A DNA stretch of 64,000 nucleotides from Bacteroidia bacterium (GTDB taxonomy: Bacteria > Bacteroidota > Bacteroidia > UKL13-3), in NCBI GenBank assembly GCA_023151275.1, contig JAKLJI010000001.1, forward strand, positions 63,813 to 127,812, written 5' to 3'. The notes under the pieces are model-generated. The model did no database searches. It was not told the origin of the DNA and saw only the letters and a program-made list of their open reading frames with translations. Shown one piece after another: positions 27,042 to 35,424 of this stretch. The position numbers and the translations under genes are program-made. Positions within the stretch are counted from its first letter, which is position 1, and each line of letters begins with the position of its first letter.

Positions 27042-30000
27042 ATGAAAAAGCTGTTCTACCCCATTCTTATCTTCCTAATTCTAAACTCAGCAACGCTTCA
27101 TTCTCAAAACTATTCAATTCGGTTATTAACTGAGATTGACAAGTCAACTGGAACAAATAGCCAAGGATTAAGTATAGGGGATTTAAATCTCGACTCAAAA
27201 CCAGATGCAGTTATTTCTAACGTTGGGAACGGAACCATTCGCATTTTAGTTGACACAGGTTTTGGCACAGCCTATGGTGCCCCTATTATTTTAACCACGT
27301 TAAGTTCAACCGCAGTTGCCTATATAAAAGACCTGAACAGAGACAACAAACCCGATATTTTAGTTTGTTACACAGGCTCTTCCAATTTCTCAGTCTTTCA
27401 AAACAATTATTCGAGTGGACCAATGACCTCGACATCTTTTGGGAATAGGCAAGACTTCTCAACTGTTTTAAGCACTTCCACCAATACAGCAACTTTAAAT
27501 GATTTTGATGGAGACACACTCGTTGATGTTATAATTTGCAGTTACAATTCTAATCGGCTAAGTATTTTTAAGAATACAACCTCAACAATAGGCGGTAGCA
27601 TTACATTTGGCGGGCCCACTGCAATTAATTTGGCATCAACAGCGGCTCCTTCCTGTATAATTTCGGAGGACTTCAATGGCGATTTAAAACAAGATATTGC
27701 TGTCACCAACTATGGGATGTCCACCATATCTGTTTTTCAAAATACAAGCACAACCTCTACCATAAGTTTTTCGAGCGGAACATATTACTCAACGGCTTCT
27801 GGCTGCTTAAACCTTACGAGCGGAGATATGGACTCGGATGGCAGGCCTGATATTATTACCAGTAATTACATTGCAAAAGGAATTACCGTTTTTAGAAACA
27901 CAACAACCCAAGCAGGAAATCCATCCACATTTGCAACTGGGGTTCATATTAGCGCCGGAACAACTGACAATTTAAATGGTATAAGCACCGAAGATTTAAA
28001 TCAGGATGGCCGGCCTGAAATTATGCAAACTTCAGTTCAATCTGGAAACCTACTTGTTTACGAAAATCAATCAGTTTCAGGAACAATAAATACATCCTCC
28101 TTTCTTGCACCCATTTCTTTTTATTCAGGAAACACTCCCATTGAGGTTCGGTCTGGCGATTGGAATGGAAATGGGATTAATGATGTTGCAGTAAGTAACT
28201 ATTCCAGCGGTAATGTTCGATTTTTCACCAATAAAAGTATTGACCCCGGACCACAGCAACAGGGCAGCATTCTTTCCTTAACCAATATCTCAGGTGGAAT
28301 TTTAGTAAAATTACAAAAGGGTACAGGAGTCAAGAGAATTGTATTAGCCAAACAAGACTCAATAGTAGGAGCTTCTCCAATTGATACAAATTTATACCCC
28401 AGCTCCTCACAATTTGGACTAGGAGCTCAAATTGGTCATAAGAACTTTGTAGTTTATAACGGTCCACTTGACTCCTTTTTAGTGACCAATCTTTCCAATG
28501 GTTCAACCTATCATTTTGCAGTTTTTGAATATGCTGGAAATGGGAACAGAACGAATTATTTAACCGTAAATCCAGCAAGAGGGCAGTTAAAAAAAGTTAC
28601 CATTTACTACAATAAACCTAATGGTAATCTGAACGATACCATAACGTGGGGTGATGAGCCTTCGGGTACAGGAAAAAACCCTTCAAATTTCAATCAATCA
28701 CATACCATTTATACACTTGCCAACGGAACATTTAATGGCCTATCAAGCAACTTATTGATAACTGGGCTTGAAACTAGCTTGAAAACAACATCAAATACCC
28801 ATAGCCTCTTTATCCCTGCCGGTTTTACTTTGGCTGTGGATAGTATTAGTTTAGGAACCGGCAGCTCAATTATTGCTCAAGGCAACTTGATTTTCAATAA
28901 AAGTAACTTCGAAGACAGCACTTCAGTACAATTTGTTGGCACAAATTCACAATTGGTACCCGCCGCATCTTATTTTAACCTAACTGTAGGTTTGTCAACC
29001 AAAACAACAACTGGTAATCTAATCATAAGAAACTCACTAAATCTAGCATCAAACCTAGACTTGGGACAAAACAATCTTACGCTAGGAATTTCTGCAACTC
29101 AAAATGGCACTCTAACCCAAAATGGCGGCTGGATTATTGGCAGCCTTTCCAGGTGGTGTGCCACAAATACAACCAACTTGTTTTTCCCCTTGAGCAATGG
29201 AAATTCTTCAAAAGCTGCCACTATTGAATTTCCATCAGGAATTAGTTCTCCCGGAGTTATTTCGTTCAAATTCCTTCCTGGGAAAACAACAGGAACAGGA
29301 TTACCCCTATTTGACTTTACTTCCACTTTTGTACTCATTAATAAACTTTCAGAAGATGGAATCTGGCAAGCTGCCAGTTCAAACGGATTAGCAGTCAGTA
29401 CTTATAATTTAACCTTAAGCAATGGGGCAATTTCAGGGGTAAGTCAGATAAGCAACCTTCGCATCATTCGAAGAAACCTGGGTGGAAGCTGGTCTCTTTC
29501 TGGAAATGCAGGAACAAATACAGGAACAGCAACCAACTTAAGTGTTCTTCGCAATGGAATGTCCGGATTTGGTGAATTTGCAATAGCTGGTGATTCAACA
29601 AATAATGCCCTTCCCTTGCGCTTTCTTAATCAGGAAGGAAGATTTTTTTCATCAAACCAAGCAATTATTTCATGGAAAACAACAGATGAATCTGGACTTA
29701 ATAAATTTGCGATTGAACTTTTGAAAGAGGGTAATTGGCGAGAAGTATCATCAGTAAAACCAACAAATAAAAAGGGAATCAATAATTACAAAACTCAAAT
29801 TGAATTAAATACACTAGGCTCGATTTGCAGAATTGTAGGAATTGATTGGGACGGAACAGAATGGATTTCAAAACCTTTTTTAATTACAAACGAAGAGGAA
29901 TTGGGCGAAAAACAACTGATTTATCCAAACCCAACAACAGATTTTATTTTCATCAAAGCAGAAGCACAAGGCCAAACTTTACGAATTTTCAGTCTTGAGG

Positions 30001-30137
30001 GTCAGCTAATAGAGGAAAAAATGGATCTTAAACAAAATGAGTTTATCCAAACAAACCATTTGCCAGCAGGCACCTACCTACTTGAATTTTCTTTTCCTGG
30101 GGCAAAACCGAATTTTCAAAGGCTCATTAAACACTAA
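27042..30137 (+). CDS. FG-GAP/VCBS-repeat secreted protein with T9SS type A sorting domain
   Basis: The 1,031-residue protein has a signal peptide (MKKLFYPILIFLILNSATLH). About seven FG-GAP/VCBS-type repeats fill residues ~25-400, each with a calcium-binding Asp-rich loop: DLNLDSKPDAVI, DLNRDNKPDILV, DFDGDTLVDVII, DFNGDLKQDIAV, DMDSDGRPDIIT, DLNQDGRPEIMQ and DWNGNGINDVAV. These would make a seven-bladed propeller. A fibronectin-like segment and a beta-rich region follow. The C-terminal ~75 residues are a type A T9SS domain (LIYPNPTTDFIFI, LPAGTYLLEFSF). It is cotranscribed with the LamG gene and ends at the hairpin at 30248-30275. Likely a calcium-stabilised surface adhesin; no enzyme motif seen. 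Confidence 0.88.
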   Translation: MKKLFYPILIFLILNSATLHSQNYSIRLLTEIDKSTGTNSQGLSIGDLNLDSKPDAVISNVGNGTIRILVDTGFGTAYGAPIILTTLSSTAVAYIKDLNRDNKPDILVCYTGSSNFSVFQNNYSSGPMTSTSFGNRQDFSTVLSTSTNTATLNDFDGDTLVDVIICSYNSNRLSIFKNTTSTIGGSITFGGPTAINLASTAAPSCIISEDFNGDLKQDIAVTNYGMSTISVFQNTSTTSTISFSSGTYYSTASGCLNLTSGDMDSDGRPDIITSNYIAKGITVFRNTTTQAGNPSTFATGVHISAGTTDNLNGISTEDLNQDGRPEIMQTSVQSGNLLVYENQSVSGTINTSSFLAPISFYSGNTPIEVRSGDWNGNGINDVAVSNYSSGNVRFFTNKSIDPGPQQQGSILSLTNISGGILVKLQKGTGVKRIVLAKQDSIVGASPIDTNLYPSSSQFGLGAQIGHKNFVVYNGPLDSFLVTNLSNGSTYHFAVFEYAGNGNRTNYLTVNPARGQLKKVTIYYNKPNGNLNDTITWGDEPSGTGKNPSNFNQSHTIYTLANGTFNGLSSNLLITGLETSLKTTSNTHSLFIPAGFTLAVDSISLGTGSSIIAQGNLIFNKSNFEDSTSVQFVGTNSQLVPAASYFNLTVGLSTKTTTGNLIIRNSLNLASNLDLGQNNLTLGISATQNGTLTQNGGWIIGSLSRWCATNTTNLFFPLSNGNSSKAATIEFPSGISSPGVISFKFLPGKTTGTGLPLFDFTSTFVLINKLSEDGIWQAASSNGLAVSTYNLTLSNGAISGVSQISNLRIIRRNLGGSWSLSGNAGTNTGTATNLSVLRNGMSGFGEFAIAGDSTNNALPLRFLNQEGRFFSSNQAIISWKTTDESGLNKFAIELLKEGNWREVSSVKPTNKKGINNYKTQIELNTLGSICRIVGIDWDGTEWISKPFLITNEEELGEKQLIYPNPTTDFIFIKAEAQGQTLRIFSLEGQLIEEKMDLKQNEFIQTNHLPAGTYLLEFSFPGAKPNFQRLIKH

Positions 30138-30247
30138 ACGTGTGTAGCCCCAGATTAAGCAAAACATTTCCTAATTACCAGGAAACCCTAGTTAAACTTC
30201 TAATCTGTTGAATTTATGGCGAAGGATTAGCATCTGCACATTCTACC

Positions 30248-30275
30248 AAAAAGGCTCAAGAAATTGGGCTTTTTT
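30248..30275 (+). terminator. Rho-independent terminator before the glycan cassette
   Basis: A 12-bp stem AAAAAGGCTCAA / TTGGGCTTTTTT with a GAAA tetraloop ends in a six-base T run. It closes the type A cargo operon and lies 19 bases before the first cassette gene, which argues against longer N-terminal starts for that gene. Confidence 0.85.
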
Positions 30276-30294
30276 GCTGTTATTTGAAGCCAGA

Positions 30295-31149
30295 ATGGCT
30301 TATAAAATCAATAGCAATCAGGCAATAACAGATAAAATAAAACTGCTTTGGGGCTTTGTTCCGGGAAAATTCCACAAATTAACTCCTGGTCCATTGCGCG
30401 AACAAAATCGTGTGCTTAATGAAGCCGAACATGCCGGATTTGCTATAGCATACCACTCGGATGGCCACCTGCTCAGCAAAGAAAATCGGAACTACTTTCT
30501 ACGAAAAAACAGCTCAGATTATTTGGTATTTCAACAGGTAATTCTGGGGAAGGAATACCAACCTTTGATTGATATTGCCAAAAAGACCTTTAAGGACAAG
30601 GCACTTACATTGGTTGATGCCGGTGCTAATGTTGGATTCGCTACACTTGCCTTGGCAGCAGAACTCAACCTTAACAAAGTCATCTGTATTGAACCTGATT
30701 CCAGCAATTTCAAAAACCTTGAAACCAATCTCAAATCAAACCAACTCAACCAAGCCAAGCTCTTAAAAACAGGATTGTGGAACAAGGAAACCCGATTAAA
30801 AGTAAGCACCAATTTCCGTGACGGTCGAGAATGGTCGCTGAGTTTGGAAGAAACATCTGCAGATGATAAACAAGGTTTTGATTGTGTTTCACTTGAATCC
30901 CTATTCAAAAACTACCAGTTGGAACGAATTGATATTTTAAAAATTGATATTGAAGGCGGTGAGAAAACGGTATTTGAAGGACTTCAAAATCAACCCGAAC
31001 TATTGTACAAAATCGGGATTATTGCAGTGGAGATTCACGATGAAATTGCAGATAGAGCGCTCATCAATACACAATTAAAGGCAGCTGGCTTTTCGCTCGA
31101 AACTATTGGAGAAACAACACTTGCCATTAACCAAAACTTAGAATTATGA
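30295..31149 (+). CDS. FkbM-family methyltransferase
   Basis: The 284-residue product starts at the ATG at 30295; a longer frame from a TTG at 30208 would run through the terminator hairpin. FkbM-type SAM-dependent methyltransferases usually O-methylate sugars or polyketides. The SAM-binding motif I reads LTLVDAGANVGFATLALA, an acidic residue follows in VICIEPDSSNFKNL, and the family hallmark ILKIDIEGGEKTVFEGL appears near residue 220. No signal peptide. It is the first gene of a six-gene cassette whose starts overlap their predecessors' stops (ATGA at 31146), so all six are probably made together to build one glycan. Confidence 0.9.
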   Translation: MAYKINSNQAITDKIKLLWGFVPGKFHKLTPGPLREQNRVLNEAEHAGFAIAYHSDGHLLSKENRNYFLRKNSSDYLVFQQVILGKEYQPLIDIAKKTFKDKALTLVDAGANVGFATLALAAELNLNKVICIEPDSSNFKNLETNLKSNQLNQAKLLKTGLWNKETRLKVSTNFRDGREWSLSLEETSADDKQGFDCVSLESLFKNYQLERIDILKIDIEGGEKTVFEGLQNQPELLYKIGIIAVEIHDEIADRALINTQLKAAGFSLETIGETTLAINQNLEL

Positions 31150-31826
31150 GGCAGGAAAACGCACAAAGGCTAGAAAGCTATAAGATAAAAAAAAGTTTCT
31201 ATTACTACCTCGAACATCACTTCCTGATTGAAGGCCTAAAAAAGGCAATAAATTCCTTTGCCCAAGGAGATGTAATTGATATTGGATGTGGAAATAAACC
31301 CTACGTGGGAATGTTTGAAAACCGAATCAACTCCTATACAGGTTGTGATATTATTCAATCATCCGAAAACTGCGTGGATGTGATTTGTCCGGCACAGCAA
31401 ATTCCCCTACCTGACGCGAGTTTTGACACCGTATTTTCAACCCAAACCATTGAACATGTCGGCGATTTTCAAGGTATGCTCAATGAGTCGTTCAGGCTCT
31501 TAAAACCGGGAGGTCACATTATAGTATCGGGACCCATGTATTGGCCACTGCACGAAGAACCCTACGACTACTTTCGATTTACCAAACATGGATTCAAATT
31601 TGCACTTGAAAACTCCGGATTTGAAGTGCTTGAAGTAAACCCCAATGGCGGAAAATGGGCCCTTTTTGGACAAACCATTTTGTTAACTTTCCCCGTATGG
31701 CTAACCTTTCCGAGGTTTCTCAGAACAGCGCATAACCTGTTCTATTCATGGCTCGATAAAAAGTTTTTTGATCCGGTAAACACCATGAACTATGTGGCTG
31801 TTGCCAGAAAACCAAAGCATGCATGA
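31146..31826 (+). CDS. Class I SAM-dependent methyltransferase (type 11-like)
   Basis: The 226-residue protein has a Methyltransf_11-like core. Motif I is DVIDIGCGNKPYVGMF, a post-I acidic region is GCDIIQSSENCVDV, and the catalytic-core signature is FDTVFSTQTIEHVGDF followed by NESFRLLKPGGHIIVSGP. Substrates of such enzymes in glycan loci are sugars or lipid carriers. The C-terminal half has an amphipathic or membrane-associated stretch (LLTFPVWLTFPRFLRTA). It overlaps genes on both sides through ATGA, supporting tight coupling in the cassette. Substrate not predictable. Confidence 0.88.
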   Translation: MRQENAQRLESYKIKKSFYYYLEHHFLIEGLKKAINSFAQGDVIDIGCGNKPYVGMFENRINSYTGCDIIQSSENCVDVICPAQQIPLPDASFDTVFSTQTIEHVGDFQGMLNESFRLLKPGGHIIVSGPMYWPLHEEPYDYFRFTKHGFKFALENSGFEVLEVNPNGGKWALFGQTILLTFPVWLTFPRFLRTAHNLFYSWLDKKFFDPVNTMNYVAVARKPKHA

Positions 31827-32644
31827 GTAATGTTGCCATTATAATCCCTTGCTACAATCATGGAGCCTATATCCGCGAAGCGCTTGATAGCTTTAAGGAA
31901 CTGAACTCATCGGAAGTGGAAGTTGTTGTTGTGAACGACGGTTCCACAGATAACCAAACCCTGGATGTGCTGAATCAACTCAAGCAAGAAGGATTTCGGG
32001 TAATTGACCAGAAAAACCAAGGCTTGGGAAAAACAAGAAACAACGGCATTAAAGCAACTCAGGCCCCCTATATTCTCCCTTTGGATTCAGACAATCGCAT
32101 TAACCCAAACTATGTAAGAAGGGCCGTTGAAATTCTGGAAAAACAGCCCGAAATTGGCGTAGTTTACAGCAATCCCAGGTATTTTGGAGAACGAGAAGGA
32201 ATAGGAGAATTACCTGATTTCAATTTACAGCGTTTGATGCTAGGCAATTATATAGATGCATGTGCAGTTTACCGACGCAGCGCTTGGGAAGAGGTTGGAG
32301 GTTACGATGAAAACATGCCATTTATGGGTGTTGAAGATTGGGAATTCTGGTTACACCTGGCGTTTAAAGGCTATGGATTTCATCATATTCCAGAGCCCTT
32401 GTACGATTATCGGGTAGCGCCAGTTTCGATGATCAAGAAAGACACGGCCCCCAATTTTCAGGTGCTGAAAGCCTATATCGAACAAAAACACAACCGATTT
32501 TTAGACTATAATTTTGTTGGAACTTATGTAAGCGAACGCTTTAAAGCGGCGCCATTGGCCTTTTTGGTGAAATTGATATTGAGAACCTGGTTTCCATCTC
32601 GCTACACCAAGCTGGTGCAGGAGCGAAAATTAAATCGGATTTGA
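31823..32644 (+). CDS. Glycosyltransferase family 2
   Basis: A 273-residue GT-A glycosyltransferase of family 2. The N-terminus IIPCYNHGAYIREALDSF and EVVVVNDGSTDNQTLDVL are the nucleotide-sugar-binding part. The metal-binding triad reads LPLDSDNRINPNYV (DSD in place of DxD), and the acceptor region has GVEDWEFWLHLAFKG with the catalytic ED/W motif. It has no membrane helices, so it acts on the cytoplasmic face. The start ATG overlaps the stop of the methyltransferase before it. It probably adds one sugar to the cassette's glycan. Family assignment is secure; donor and acceptor are unknown. Confidence 0.92.
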   Translation: MSNVAIIIPCYNHGAYIREALDSFKELNSSEVEVVVVNDGSTDNQTLDVLNQLKQEGFRVIDQKNQGLGKTRNNGIKATQAPYILPLDSDNRINPNYVRRAVEILEKQPEIGVVYSNPRYFGEREGIGELPDFNLQRLMLGNYIDACAVYRRSAWEEVGGYDENMPFMGVEDWEFWLHLAFKGYGFHHIPEPLYDYRVAPVSMIKKDTAPNFQVLKAYIEQKHNRFLDYNFVGTYVSERFKAAPLAFLVKLILRTWFPSRYTKLVQERKLNRI

Positions 32645-33552
32645 TGAAGACCGCAGTTTTATTAATCGTATTCAACCGGATTGATACCGCAGCACAAGTG
32701 TTGGAGCGCATACTTGCAAGTGGCTGCACCAATCTGTATTTGTATTCCGATGGTCCACGATCGGAAAAAAGCGGGGAAGCAGAACAGCTGAAGGATGTTC
32801 AGCAAGCGCTAGTGGCCAAAATACCGGGACAAGTAAAATTAACTACCCGATTCAACAACACAAATCAGGGACCACGCATTGCAGTTGGAGAAGCGATTAG
32901 CTGGTTTTTTGAGCAAGAAGAAGAGGGAATCATTTTTGAGCATGATTGCCTGCCCCATCCCGACTTTTTTCCCTTCTGTGAAGCACTATTAGACCGCTAC
33001 AGCACAGATGAACGCATCATGCATATTTCGGGGGATAATTTTCAATTTGGCAAGCAACGAGGCGAAGGCTCCTATTACTTTTCGCGCCTGAATCATATTT
33101 GGGGGTTTGCCACCTGGAGAAGAGCCTGGAATCATTACGACCCCAGCATGAAAGACTGGCCTGAATTTAAAGCAAACAAGCGGATGAACGACATCTACAG
33201 TCACAAACGCATGCAGAAAATCTGGGAAGCTATTTTCGACAAAACCCATTCCGGAGAGCTTCAAACCTGGGATTACCAGTGGACATTTTCCATGTGGCGC
33301 AACAATGGATTGGCCATTCTGCCACAAAATAATTTGGTAAGTAATATTGGGTTTGATTCAAAAGCCTTAAATACGACCAACCCCAATCATTCTTTGGCAG
33401 CTATGGAAACCCGTCCAACCGGAGCCCTGGTTCATCCTAAATTTATTCTGCCAGCAATTGAAGCAGATGAATTTAGTATTCTTGAGGTTTTTAACCCCAC
33501 AATAGGCAAATTTGCATGGCAACAAGTAAAACGTAAGCTGGAAAAACTGTGA
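32644..33552 (+). CDS. Nucleotide-diphospho-sugar transferase-like glycosyltransferase
   Basis: The 302-residue protein starts at the ATG at 32644, whose first base is shared with the preceding stop (TGATG). Its N-terminus MKTAVLLIVFNRIDTAAQVL and the acidic EEGIIFEHDCLPHPDFFPFC (DxD equivalent) indicate a GT-A transferase. It resembles the group annotated as nucleotide-diphospho-sugar transferase or HlpA-like in Bacteroidota loci. A Trp-rich segment (HIWGFATWRRAWNHYDPSM) and WDYQWTFSMW typify this group. No signal peptide or membrane helix. It is the fourth cassette gene and probably adds a sugar to the same product as its neighbours. Confidence 0.85.
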   Translation: MKTAVLLIVFNRIDTAAQVLERILASGCTNLYLYSDGPRSEKSGEAEQLKDVQQALVAKIPGQVKLTTRFNNTNQGPRIAVGEAISWFFEQEEEGIIFEHDCLPHPDFFPFCEALLDRYSTDERIMHISGDNFQFGKQRGEGSYYFSRLNHIWGFATWRRAWNHYDPSMKDWPEFKANKRMNDIYSHKRMQKIWEAIFDKTHSGELQTWDYQWTFSMWRNNGLAILPQNNLVSNIGFDSKALNTTNPNHSLAAMETRPTGALVHPKFILPAIEADEFSILEVFNPTIGKFAWQQVKRKLEKL

Positions 33553-34469
33553 AAGAGTTTATAAAGAATATTAGCGGTTTGAAAAAAACCGGACAGTTTC
33601 TGAGAGAGGAATTGGAGCGGTTGAAGCTATTGAGCGCACAGCCTATGGTTTCGCGCATTCTCGACATCAAAGAACCGGTTGACAACCTGAAGAAAGTAGA
33701 ATTTTCAGCCTTTTCGCAATGGGGAGATGATGGAATTATTCAATACCTGATTCATCTGTTAAACATCAAAGAAGAAACTTTTATTGAGTTTGGAGTTGGA
33801 AATTATTTGGAAGCCAATACCCGCTTTTTGCTCATGAACAACCATTGGCGGGGACTTATTTTTGATGGCTCAGAACGAAACATGGAATTTGTAAAAAACG
33901 ACTCCATTTCGTGGAAATACGATATTCAGGCCATTCCCTTGTTCATAACGCGCTCTAATATAAACACGGCTATTCAAAAAGCCGGATTTTCCGGCGAAAT
34001 TGGCCTCTTGCACATTGACATTGATGGCAACGATTATTGGGTTTGGGAAAGCATAAATGTGGTCAACCCTCAATTGGTAATTATGGAATACAACAGTGTT
34101 TTCGGAAACAAAGAGGCCATTAGCACACCCTACGCCGATGACTTTTATGTGAGTGCAGCACATTATTCCAATCTGTATTTTGGGGGTTCATTGAAAGCCA
34201 TGTGCCACCTGGCCACTCAAAAAGGCTATTCCTTTGTGGGTAGCAATAGCGCAGGCAACAACGCCTATTTTGTGAGAAACGACAAAATGGGGCCGCTGAA
34301 GGCTCTGAGCGCGGCAGAAGGTTATGTGCGTTGCCGGTTTAGACAAAACCGCAAACCCGACGGCTCACTTGGCTTGATTCCGGATACTGAAGCCATTTTT
34401 CAGGCAGGAGAATTGCCCGTTGTTCAGGTTGCCACAGGCCAGACACTTTCATTAAAATCCTGCTTATGA
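33549..34469 (+). CDS. FkbM-related methyltransferase-like protein
   Basis: The 306-residue product starts at GTG 33549, overlapping the previous stop by four bases. It is a divergent member of the FkbM-like class I SAM fold. Motif I is replaced by ETFIEFGVGNYLEANTRFL, and an acidic residue follows in GLIFDGSERN. The family's hallmark is conserved in form as LLHIDIDGNDYWVWE rather than KIDIEGGE. Related proteins in Bacteroidota glycan loci are annotated as methyltransferase-like or hypothetical. Placement between a glycosyltransferase and a standard FkbM gene argues for glycan modification. Catalytic activity is uncertain because motif I is atypical. Confidence 0.7.
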   Translation: MKEFIKNISGLKKTGQFLREELERLKLLSAQPMVSRILDIKEPVDNLKKVEFSAFSQWGDDGIIQYLIHLLNIKEETFIEFGVGNYLEANTRFLLMNNHWRGLIFDGSERNMEFVKNDSISWKYDIQAIPLFITRSNINTAIQKAGFSGEIGLLHIDIDGNDYWVWESINVVNPQLVIMEYNSVFGNKEAISTPYADDFYVSAAHYSNLYFGGSLKAMCHLATQKGYSFVGSNSAGNNAYFVRNDKMGPLKALSAAEGYVRCRFRQNRKPDGSLGLIPDTEAIFQAGELPVVQVATGQTLSLKSCL

Positions 34470-35347
34470 TTTCTGCACAATCACTATTCAACAAATTCCT
34501 AAGCACCCAAAGCAGGCAACAGGAAAAAATATGGTTATTACTTCGGCAGCATAAACTAAAAAATTCCGACCCAGTTATTCAGTGGAATTACCACGAATCA
34601 GTATTGGCTATCAACCTAAGCCATGACCTACCCTTTAACCTGAAGCAATTTCCCTTATACAGCCAGAACCTGGGAAAGGTTGCGGGAATCATTCAACGCA
34701 AGTACCCCAAAGCCGGCATTATTGATGTGGGGGCCAATATTGGCGACTCGGTAGCCGTTATCCGGCATTTCAGTGAAGCACCGGTTTTATGCATTGAAGG
34801 AAATCCGAAATTCATTCCGCTCTTGCAAAAAAATGCAGCGCAATGGAAAAACATTCACATGGAGTTTTGCTTTGTTGGCGAAAAAGAAACCAAAGTTCAA
34901 CCTATGAACAACCTGGGAACAGCCTGGCTTAAAGAAGATGAATCAGGAATTCCGGTACGAACCATTTCCTCTGTTATCAAAAATCACAGCGCGTTTGCAC
35001 AGGCCAAACTCCTCAAAATAGATACTGATGGTTTCGACAATCAAATTATTCGGGGAGCCAAAGAATTTTTACGTGAAGCCAAACCCGGAATTTTCTTCGA
35101 ATACGACCCGTTCTTTTTGGCTAAACAAAACGAAAGAGGTCCTGAAATTCTTGATTTTCTTGAGCAATTAGGCTATCAAACTTTGCATATTTTCGATAAC
35201 CTTGGGCATTACCTGATAAAATTAAGCATCAACGAAAGGGCACATTTCGAACACTTGCATAATTACTTCAACAGAGATGGCTCGATGTATATGGATATTT
35301 GGGCTGTACATCAGCAGGATGCTGATATAGACACAAGCTCTCTCTAG
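34466..35347 (+). CDS. FkbM-family methyltransferase
   Basis: A second clear FkbM-family SAM methyltransferase, 293 residues. Motif I reads GIIDVGANIGDSVAVIRHF, an acidic residue follows in VLCIEGNPKFIPLL, and the hallmark is LLKIDTDGFDNQIIRGA. The N-terminal ~90 residues are a helical cap. Start is an ATG that overlaps the previous stop as ATGA. It is the last gene of the cassette; a fresh promoter box for the next gene lies 55 bases downstream. Sugar O-methylation is the likely reaction, by family knowledge. Confidence 0.9.
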   Translation: MISAQSLFNKFLSTQSRQQEKIWLLLRQHKLKNSDPVIQWNYHESVLAINLSHDLPFNLKQFPLYSQNLGKVAGIIQRKYPKAGIIDVGANIGDSVAVIRHFSEAPVLCIEGNPKFIPLLQKNAAQWKNIHMEFCFVGEKETKVQPMNNLGTAWLKEDESGIPVRTISSVIKNHSAFAQAKLLKIDTDGFDNQIIRGAKEFLREAKPGIFFEYDPFFLAKQNERGPEILDFLEQLGYQTLHIFDNLGHYLIKLSINERAHFEHLHNYFNRDGSMYMDIWAVHQQDADIDTSSL

Positions 35348-35401
35348 GCAGAATTAAGTACAATTTACAGGAGTATTATTTTCAGAACCCCTGTATCTCA
35401 G

Positions 35402-35409
35402 TATATTTG
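35402..35409 (+). promoter_or_regulatory. Promoter box for the 35425 CHU_C gene
   Basis: TATATTTG is a perfect TAnnTTTG box. A TTT-rich stretch about 20 bases upstream could be the -33 element. The ATG follows 15 bases later. Confidence 0.6.
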
Positions 35410-35424
35410 AGAGCTAAGAATATC

